A DNA stretch of 64,000 nt from Edaphobacter modestus (GTDB lineage: Bacteria; Acidobacteriota; Terriglobia; Terriglobales; Acidobacteriaceae): the NCBI RefSeq assembly GCF_004217555.1, contig NZ_SHKW01000001.1, positions 5,580,001-5,644,000 of the forward strand, read 5' to 3'. Below are positions 58,103 through 64,000 of the stretch, one piece after another (the first letter of the stretch is position 1; every line of letters starts with the position of its first letter). The notes below the pieces were generated by a model that saw only the letters and a list, made by a program, of their open reading frames with translations, was not told the origin of the DNA and searched no databases. Position numbers and translations under genes: made by a program.

Positions 58103-58212
58103 CCCTTCCATACGCGCAATGATTCCGCTCAGATGTCCCTTGTCGCGAACCGCGACGTCGAGCAGGTATGCTGTTGTCTTACGAATTTCAGCTTGTTGCA
58201 AGGGAGAGAAGG

Positions 58213-60150
58213 ATGAAGTTGTTTCGTGCTGCGGCTATCGGAGGCATGTTTGCGGTTCAGGCGATGTGGGGAGTCGACGCGAGAGCCGAAGGCGCGCTGA
58301 AGATCGACCAGGCCTCGGCGAAGATGGCCGATTCGGCGATGCGGGAATGGCCGAAGGGGGTTGTGGCGACGGAGAACCATCCGAGCAACTGGGGATACGA
58401 AGAAGGAGTCCTGCTGGATGGCATGGCAGCCCAGTGGCATACGACTGCCAACGGGGATGACTTCCGCTACATCAAGGCTTCGATCGATAAATATGTAACT
58501 GAAGATGGAACGATCAAGAACTACCATGCCGACGCGCATAGTCTGGATGAGATTGAGCTGGGAAGGTCCGTGCTTCTGGTTTATCGCGTGACCCAACAGC
58601 CTAAGTACTACAAGGCGGCGAAGTATATTTACGACCAGCTCGCCCTGCAGCCCAGGACGGCGAGCGGGGGATACTGGCACAAACAGATCTATCCCAACCA
58701 GATGTGGCTGGACGGAGCGTACATGGCAGCGCCCTTTCGTGCCGAGTACGCAGTCACCTTTCAGCAGCCGGAGGATTTCAACGACATTGCGAAGCAGCTG
58801 TTGCTGATGGATCAGCACATGCGCGATGCGAAGACCGGGCTTCTGCGACATGGGTGGGACGAGTCGAAGCAGATGAAGTGGGCAGATCCGAAGACCGGTC
58901 GCTCTCCCGAGGCCTGGGGACGGGCGATGGGCTGGTATGCCATGGCGCTGGTCGATGTGCTGGACTGGTTTCCCGCCAACCATCCGGATCGGCCCGAGTT
59001 GATTCGAGTGTTGAATCGAACAGCCAAGGCAATTGTGGCCTATCAGGATAAGAAGACAGGCCTGTGGTGGCAGGTGCTGGACAAAGGTTCGCAAAAGGGT
59101 AACTTTCACGAAGCCTCGGCGAGTTGCATGTTTGTCTATGCCCTGGCAAAGGGCACTCGGATGGGATACCTGCCGCAGGCCGACGACGCCGCAGCGCAGC
59201 GGGGATGGAAGGCGATCCAGACTACGTTTGTAACCACCGGGGCCGATGGCCTGACATCGCTCGAGGGAACGGTAAAAGTGGGGGGACTGGGCGGGTCACC
59301 CTACCGTTCGGGGACCTTCGACTACTACATCGGCGAAAAGACGACGACCAACGATGCCAAAGGCATAGGCGCCTTTCTTCTTGCGGGTTCGGAGTTGGCA
59401 CAAGCGGGAACGGAAGCACTTGGCCAGGGCAAGACCGTGTTGGTCGATGCATGGTTCAACTCCCAGACGAGAAAGAACGCGGCCGGTCAGACGGAACTGT
59501 TCCACTACAAGTGGGACGACGACGCCAACCCCGGGTTCGCGTTCTTCGGTCGTGCATTTCAGCGGTACGGCGTGAAGCTCGCTACGCTCACGACTGCGCC
59601 TACAGTGGCGGACCTGCGTAAAGCTCAGATCTACCTCATGGCCTCCCCCGATATTCCCGCCAAAAACCCGAATCTGCACTATATGGACCTGGCCAGCGGG
59701 GATGCAATCGAAGCCTGGGTCAAGGCGGGCGGGGTTCTCATTCTGATGCAGAACGACAAGACGAACTCCGAGTTCGATCACTTCAACACGATGACCGAAC
59801 GCTTCGGACTTCATTTCAATGCCGTGCTTCGCAATACGGTCGACAACAACTACTGGCCGCAGGGCACGGTGATGGTCCCGGAGGGAACGGGAGTCTTCGA
59901 GTATCCGCACCAGGCCTATCTGAAAGAGATCTCCACAATCACGCTCTCTGCACCAGCGAAGTCAATCCTGACGGACAAAGGGGACGTTCTGATGGCTGTG
60001 GCGAAGGTGGGGAAGGGAACTGTATTTGCTGTAGTGGACCCATGGATCTACAACGAATATGTCGATCGGAGAAACAAGCTCCCGCTGGAGTTTGATGGCT
60101 ACGACGCGGCAATTGATCTTGCAGGATGGGCAGTTCGGCAGACGAAATAA
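58213..60150 (+). CDS. GH105 unsaturated rhamnogalacturonyl hydrolase with C-terminal extension
   Basis: 645 residues from ATG 58213, AGGGAGAGAAGG just before. Signal peptide ends near DARA. GH105 (alpha/alpha)6 barrel: ENHPSNWGYEEGVLLDGMAA, MWLDGAYMAAPFRAEYA with the catalytic aspartate, SPEAWGRAMGWYAMALVDVL, KGNFHEASASCMFVYALAKG. From about residue 400 comes a second, glutamine-amidotransferase-like domain (VLVDAWFNSQTRK, GGVLILMQNDK), usual for long GH105 proteins but of unknown role. Family enzymes cleave unsaturated galacturonate from pectin fragments. It follows the collagen/CBM gene by 110 bp. Confidence 0.85.
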   Translation: MKLFRAAAIGGMFAVQAMWGVDARAEGALKIDQASAKMADSAMREWPKGVVATENHPSNWGYEEGVLLDGMAAQWHTTANGDDFRYIKASIDKYVTEDGTIKNYHADAHSLDEIELGRSVLLVYRVTQQPKYYKAAKYIYDQLALQPRTASGGYWHKQIYPNQMWLDGAYMAAPFRAEYAVTFQQPEDFNDIAKQLLLMDQHMRDAKTGLLRHGWDESKQMKWADPKTGRSPEAWGRAMGWYAMALVDVLDWFPANHPDRPELIRVLNRTAKAIVAYQDKKTGLWWQVLDKGSQKGNFHEASASCMFVYALAKGTRMGYLPQADDAAAQRGWKAIQTTFVTTGADGLTSLEGTVKVGGLGGSPYRSGTFDYYIGEKTTTNDAKGIGAFLLAGSELAQAGTEALGQGKTVLVDAWFNSQTRKNAAGQTELFHYKWDDDANPGFAFFGRAFQRYGVKLATLTTAPTVADLRKAQIYLMASPDIPAKNPNLHYMDLASGDAIEAWVKAGGVLILMQNDKTNSEFDHFNTMTERFGLHFNAVLRNTVDNNYWPQGTVMVPEGTGVFEYPHQAYLKEISTITLSAPAKSILTDKGDVLMAVAKVGKGTVFAVVDPWIYNEYVDRRNKLPLEFDGYDAAIDLAGWAVRQTK

Positions 60151-60157
60151 GAGATTG

Positions 60158-60487
60158 CTAGAGATGCTCGGCCAGCAAGGTGCGGAGCCGGCGCATGTGA
60201 TCGCGTAGAGCGGGAATCGTCTTCGGGGTAGGTCCCTTGAAGATGTATTCGATCTCGCTGGCGGCTTCCCCGGCTTCCGTATAGCCGAACATTCCCAGGT
60301 TGCCAGAGAGCTTATGTGCCGTCGCTTGCGCTTCTGCCCGTTCGTTCTCCGCGAGGTCACCTGCTGCCGCAACACAGATGGCCTTTTCCAGCTGGTCCAG
60401 ACGCTCCCGGGTTGCGGGGAGGTGACGCTGCCAAAGATCCTGCAAAAGCGAGTGAAGTTCAGAATCGGGTTGAGAAGCCTGGTTCAT
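60158..60487 (-). CDS. Hpt phosphotransfer domain protein
   Basis: 109 residues from ATG 60487; a start at 60553 is also open. Helical, with the phospho-accepting histidine in AQATAHKLSGNLGMFGYTEA followed by AASEIEYIFKG. Passes phosphate between the receiver proteins and kinase encoded just upstream. Stands last in a minus-strand run kinase, receiver, Hpt, and stops 7 bp from the convergent GH105 stop. Confidence 0.85.
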   Translation of the reverse strand: MNQASQPDSELHSLLQDLWQRHLPATRERLDQLEKAICVAAAGDLAENERAEAQATAHKLSGNLGMFGYTEAGEAASEIEYIFKGPTPKTIPALRDHMRRLRTLLAEHL

Positions 60488-60594
60488 GGAAGTTTGCGAA
60501 TGCAGCCGCAAAGTCCTGTCGAAGACAGCTCGCGACCGAAAGATCCCTTGCATTAGTGTACCGGCGGGAACAGGTTATCCAGCCGGTATCGCCG

Positions 60595-61020
60595 TTACTT
60601 CGGTGCGGAGGAGATGGACGATATCTTCCGCACCGAGGAAGACGGGACAATGCTCCAATGTAAGGCTTCGGCGATCTGTTCGGCGAGGGTGAGAGGATCA
60701 AAAGGCTTGAAGAGCACTGCCGTGACCCCAAGATCGGCGAAGCGCCGTTTATCGACGCCCTGTACCTTGGCGGTCAGCAGAAGGACTGGAATGTGCACGA
60801 TAGCGGGAATCTGCTGCATCTGGCGGAAGGTTGTCGGGCCGTCCACGCCGGGCATCATGACGTCCATCAGGATCGCGTCGGGCTGATGCGAGATCGCGAG
60901 CTCGATGCCCTGGGAGCCTGAACTCGCCGTCAGGACCTTCCACCCAACCGTAGCCTCCAGGGAAAGCGATGCGACCTCCCGGATATCGTCCTCATCGTCG
61001 ATGATCAGAATTTGCCGCAT
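60595..61020 (-). CDS. Stand-alone receiver domain protein
   Basis: 141 residues. ILIIDDEDDIREVASLSLEA (acidic pocket), phospho-acceptor in AILMDVMMPGVDGP, threonine in VLLLTAKVQG and lysine in AVLFKPFDPLTLAE. No output domain; the last 20 residues are Ser-rich. Likely an intermediate in the phosphorelay with the neighbouring kinase and Hpt protein. Confidence 0.88.
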   Translation of the reverse strand: MRQILIIDDEDDIREVASLSLEATVGWKVLTASSGSQGIELAISHQPDAILMDVMMPGVDGPTTFRQMQQIPAIVHIPVLLLTAKVQGVDKRRFADLGVTAVLFKPFDPLTLAEQIAEALHWSIVPSSSVRKISSISSAPK

Positions 61021-61087
61021 GAATCCCTATTTTCTCATGCAGAAAAAGAGGGTGGAGGGCCGAATGGATCTTTCTGTTGCTAAATGC

Positions 61088-62791
61088 TTAAGCTGCGGGA
61101 CCGGCTGAAATAAGATGATCGAACTTCGATCGGAGTCGCCGCACCATCGAAAGGACCAGCGTCTCGACCTCTTGGGGCTGCACCTTCGCCTTGGTAAGAA
61201 ACTCCGTTGGACCGAGGCGCAACTTCGACATTTCGACATCGGAGAGTTCGTGGCCGGAGTACACAACCAGGGGCATGCTGCGAAGAGGAGGCTGTTGCCG
61301 AAGCCATTCCACGAAAGAGAACCCGTCCCCATCCGGCAGCGTCAGGTCGAGAATAACCAGGTCTGGCCGGCGGCCTACGCAGTGACGGATAGCCTCCTGC
61401 CGGGTTGAGGCATGATCGATATGCACGGCCGCGTCACGGAAGTTTGCGATCAGAACACTCGCCAGGTCGTCGTCATCTTCCACCAGCAGGACGTACGCGG
61501 GACCGTCTCCGTGGTGGAGAACTCGGCCAAGCTCGGCGAACAAAAGATTTTCATTGAAGGGCTTTTGCACCCAGCCCTGCGCATCGCCGGTGAGCTGGGG
61601 ACGCAGTGTCGAAGAGAGAACACTCAGCACGACTACAGGGATTTCGGCGGTCGCCGGATTGTCGCGAAGTCGTTGAAGCGTCTCCCACCCACTGAGGCCG
61701 GGCATGTAAAGGTCGAGCAGGATGGCTTCGACCTCGTGTTCCGCGGCAAGTTTGAGGGCCTCCTCGCCGCTGGTGGCTTCGACGACCGTGTAGCCCTGTC
61801 GCGTAAGGTGTTCGGAGACGACGGTCCGAATGCCAGCATCGTCGTCACAGATGAGAATGGCACCCTCGCCGGGGGAAGGACGCGTCGCTGGAATCGAAAG
61901 GTCCGTCGACCGCGCGGTCCGGGGCAGCATAACGAAGAGCGTGGTTCCCTTGATGAGATTCCGCTGTGCCCAGATCGAGCCGCTGTGTTGCTGCACAATG
62001 CTCCGGCAGATCGATAGTCCGAGTCCGGTTCCGCCACGCTGCTTTGCGTCGGAGTGCTCCACCTGCTGGAAACGATCGAAGATGGAGTCGAGCTTGTCGG
62101 CGGGAATTCCTCGTCCCTCGTCGACAACCTTGACCAGGATGGAATCCGAGGTTGCATCGGTATGGACTCGCACGGTCGATGCAGGCGGGGAAAATTTGAT
62201 CGCATTCGAGAGCAGATTCGTCAGCACCTGCAGGATCCTGTCCGAGTCACCATCGAAGAACAGCGAGTCGATCGATGCGGTCTGCCCGGCGGTGAAGGGA
62301 ACCAGCTCGATATGGACGGTGTGATCCTCCGCCATGGGCGCCATGGTCTCGATCGCCTGCTGGCAGAGGTCGCGGAGTGAGCACCGGCGAATCTGTAACG
62401 GAGCCCGTCCCGATTCCATTCGCTCGAGATCGAGGATGTCGTTGATCAGGCGGATCAGGCGGTCTGTGTTCGTCGTGGCGATGCGAAGGAGATTTAACGC
62501 TCGGGGCTCCAGGTCTCCGATGGTTCCGGAGGCGAGAAGACCGAGTGCTCCGCGAATGCTCGTCAGCGGTGTCCGCAACTCGTGAGACACCGTCGAGATG
62601 AACTCGTCTTTGAGGGTATCGAGCTGGGAACGCTCGGAGAGCTGCAATTTGTCCTGATGTTGCTGCTCGCGCGCCTGGGTAAGTTGTCCCGCAAGTTCGC
62701 GAAGGGCGCGGTGCGCTCGCAGGAGCGCGAGCAGCAGAATTCCGCATGCCGTTGACAGAGAGAGAAACCCTAGAACCGGAAGCATATGCAT
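61088..62791 (-). CDS. Hybrid histidine kinase with two C-terminal receiver domains
   Basis: 567 residues from ATG 62791 (MLPVLGFLSLSTACGILLLA, one membrane helix); TTG 62881 is an alternative. No obvious sensor domain. H-box FISTVSHELRTPLTSIRGAL; ATPase LTNLLSNAIKFS, VDEGRGIPADKL, GGTGLGLSICRSIVQQHSG. Receiver 1 has AILLDLYMPGLSGWE and receiver 2 LVILDLTLPDGDGF, each with its acidic pair and lysine-side motif. Architecture HK-REC-REC with separate REC and Hpt downstream makes a multi-step relay. Confidence 0.9.
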   Translation of the reverse strand: MHMLPVLGFLSLSTACGILLLALLRAHRALRELAGQLTQAREQQHQDKLQLSERSQLDTLKDEFISTVSHELRTPLTSIRGALGLLASGTIGDLEPRALNLLRIATTNTDRLIRLINDILDLERMESGRAPLQIRRCSLRDLCQQAIETMAPMAEDHTVHIELVPFTAGQTASIDSLFFDGDSDRILQVLTNLLSNAIKFSPPASTVRVHTDATSDSILVKVVDEGRGIPADKLDSIFDRFQQVEHSDAKQRGGTGLGLSICRSIVQQHSGSIWAQRNLIKGTTLFVMLPRTARSTDLSIPATRPSPGEGAILICDDDAGIRTVVSEHLTRQGYTVVEATSGEEALKLAAEHEVEAILLDLYMPGLSGWETLQRLRDNPATAEIPVVVLSVLSSTLRPQLTGDAQGWVQKPFNENLLFAELGRVLHHGDGPAYVLLVEDDDDLASVLIANFRDAAVHIDHASTRQEAIRHCVGRRPDLVILDLTLPDGDGFSFVEWLRQQPPLRSMPLVVYSGHELSDVEMSKLRLGPTEFLTKAKVQPQEVETLVLSMVRRLRSKFDHLISAGPAA

Positions 62792-62881
62792 GCTGAACGG
62801 ACCTTTAAGTAACCTTGGCAGTAGACGGAGAACAAGAGCGAACTCCGTTCGAAAAAAGTGGGGCAAATACAACTTCTTCAA

Positions 62882-63160
62882 GAGTTAGGGTATATCGAGT
62901 CACCCAAAAACAGGTAACAAAAGTAACTAAACTTGAGGGTAACTGCATAATCCGGTTCATCTATATGAAAACAAAGAAAAAAATGTAAAAGAATCTCGCA
63001 GCTGAGAATGCCAGAATCTCCCGCGCCTTTTGATAAAGAATGGTGAAGGGTACCCTTAAAGGTACCCCCTTTCAGTAAGATATCCGTTTAGATCGGAGAT
63101 CCAGCACAAAAGGCCATCTCTTATTGAGATGGCCCTTGGGGTGATGACTTTAGATACTAT
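62882..63160. other. Intergenic region with an inverted repeat and a terminator
   Basis: A+T-rich and gene-free. GGGTACC (63048-63054) and GGTACCC (63061-63067) form a 7-bp stem around CTTAAA. The deoxyhypusine-synthase-like terminator is at 63110-63134. The upstream part is presumably the kinase promoter. Confidence 0.5.
63108..63138 (-). terminator. Terminator of the deoxyhypusine-synthase-like gene
   Basis: Read on the minus strand: GGCCATCTC, loop AATAA, GAGATGGCC, then TTTT (63108-63111 complement). Good stem and T-run 27 bp after the stop codon. Confidence 0.8.
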
Positions 63161-64000
63161 CTACGCAGTTACCGTGACCCGATCCAAAATCGTGGCCCAT
63201 TTCTTTCCCTGCCGTTCGGCCTGCGCATTCTTGTGGAACGCGTAACCAGCGACAAGTGGCAGGGCCATCGTGGCTTCGGAATAGACCATCTGTTCGTAGG
63301 TCGTATCGACCTTGCCCCAGCTCGAAGCTTCCTTCAGGGTCGATCCGGAGAGAGCGCCGTCCCGCGAATCGGCCACAGTGATTTGGATGGCGTACTTATG
63401 CATGGAGGCCTCGACCCCAAGGATGTCGGCAGCTACCACAATGTCCTGTGCGAAGTTCTTCGGAACGCCGCCGCCGACCATCAGCAGACCTGTGGTGGGA
63501 TTGGCGATCTTCAGCTGTGTCAGCTCGTAGAAGTCTTTGGCCGAGTCGATCGAGACCGAAGGCTTGCCCTGACGTGCGTGCTGATGAGCTACCAGCCCGA
63601 AACCCGCCGAGCAGTCCGAGAACGCGGGGCAGAAGATCGGCACGTTCTTCTCATAGGCCGCCAGAACGATCGAATCGCGACCGCCTGCCTGCGGAGTCTT
63701 GCCGTTCTTCGCCAGGTAGGCTCCCATCTCGCGGATGAATTCACGCGAGCTGTAGGGCCGCGGCTCCAGGGAGTTGGTGATCTTGTGGGTCGTCTCGTCG
63801 CAGTCACGCAGCTCTTCTTCGTCGATGAAGGTGTCGTAGATGCGGTCGATCATCAGCTCGCGGAGAACGCCGTCTTCGTGCCCGTATTTGTACTCGTCGC
63901 CGGCCATGTAATGGTTGTAGCCCAGAGCTTCAAAGAAGTCCTGGTCGACGATGTTGGCGCCCGTTGAGACGATGGCATCCACCATGTTGTTGCGAAGCAG
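63161..64000 (-). CDS. Deoxyhypusine-synthase-family protein, 3' part
   Basis: The gene runs off the window; the visible 279 residues begin LLRNNMVDAIVSTGANIVDQ, read into the window edge. Family motifs: VSTGAN, NVPIFCPAFSDCSAGFGL, GGGVPKN and, near the end, EASSWGKVDTTYEQ, which keeps the lysine that forms the covalent intermediate in deoxyhypusine synthase (E-A-x-S-W-G-K). Bacterial relatives have been linked to homospermidine and other polyamine synthesis rather than eIF5A modification. Which applies here is not determinable. Confidence 0.85.
   Translation of the reverse strand: MLRNNMVDAIVSTGANIVDQDFFEALGYNHYMAGDEYKYGHEDGVLRELMIDRIYDTFIDEEELRDCDETTHKITNSLEPRPYSSREFIREMGAYLAKNGKTPQAGGRDSIVLAAYEKNVPIFCPAFSDCSAGFGLVAHQHARQGKPSVSIDSAKDFYELTQLKIANPTTGLLMVGGGVPKNFAQDIVVAADILGVEASMHKYAIQITVADSRDGALSGSTLKEASSWGKVDTTYEQMVYSEATMALPLVAGYAFHKNAQAERQGKKWATILDRVTVTA

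Overview
The window looks like chromosomal DNA from an acidobacterium, probably family Acidobacteriaceae (Granulicella/Edaphobacter/Terriglobus-like). The evidence is the moderately high GC, the style of the PAS histidine kinase at 10.0-11.7 kb, the many polysaccharide hydrolases and the dispersed intergenic repeats. The assignment rests on recognised protein and repeat character, not on a database search. I saw no rRNA, tRNA, CRISPR array, prophage or insertion sequence.

Layout. 0-9.6 kb is a sugar-phosphate block: the end of an FtsX-type permease, galK-galT, a secreted YncE/phosphoesterase protein, manA, a divergent IclR regulator and pgi. 9.6-20.9 kb holds a PAS histidine kinase next to decayed DNA, a GH79 glycosidase / peroxiredoxin / dienelactone hydrolase run, a GNAT enzyme, a HerA-like ATPase, a 47-aa membrane protein, a GH29 fucosidase, a diguanylate cyclase and a truncated haemoglobin. 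21-25.4 kb has a GMC oxidoreductase and then a repeat-rich stretch: a dispersed composite repeat, two copies of a hairpin repeat, a frameshifted GIY-YIG nuclease between near-perfect inverted repeats, and a frameshifted uracil-DNA-glycosylase-like pseudogene. 25.4-38.3 kb is housekeeping and signalling: ffh, tandem xer recombinases, an orphan PAS kinase, a rhodanese, a sigma54 activator / sensor kinase / lipoprotein operon and secA. 38.6-53.8 kb mixes a DUF4239 protein, a MarR/MFS efflux pair with compact operators, a methyltransferase, a cupin protein, an M20 peptidase with mobA, an Mla-type ATPase, an exopolysaccharide-initiating transferase, nadE, a DsbA-like protein, a purine permease and a TauE/DUF1634 pair. 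53.8-64 kb has pgm, a collagen-like/carbohydrate-binding surface protein, a GH105 hydrolase, a kinase-receiver-Hpt phosphorelay and the 3' part of a deoxyhypusine-synthase-like gene.

How it fits together. galK, galT, pgm, pgi and manA would feed galactose and mannose into hexose phosphates, and GH79, GH29 and GH105 could release uronic acids, fucose and unsaturated galacturonate from plant or microbial polymers. This fits an oligotrophic soil polysaccharide degrader. Signalling genes are numerous: five histidine kinases, one GGDEF protein and one Hpt protein.

The most unusual structures are the inverted-repeat-flanked GIY-YIG element (24148-24640), the composite repeat present at 2713-3083 and 22727-22982 with a gap-free 82-bp conserved tail, the 39-bp MarR/MFS control region with two palindromes, the 3 x 17-bp repeat upstream of the M20 peptidase, and the collagen/CBM mosaic protein.
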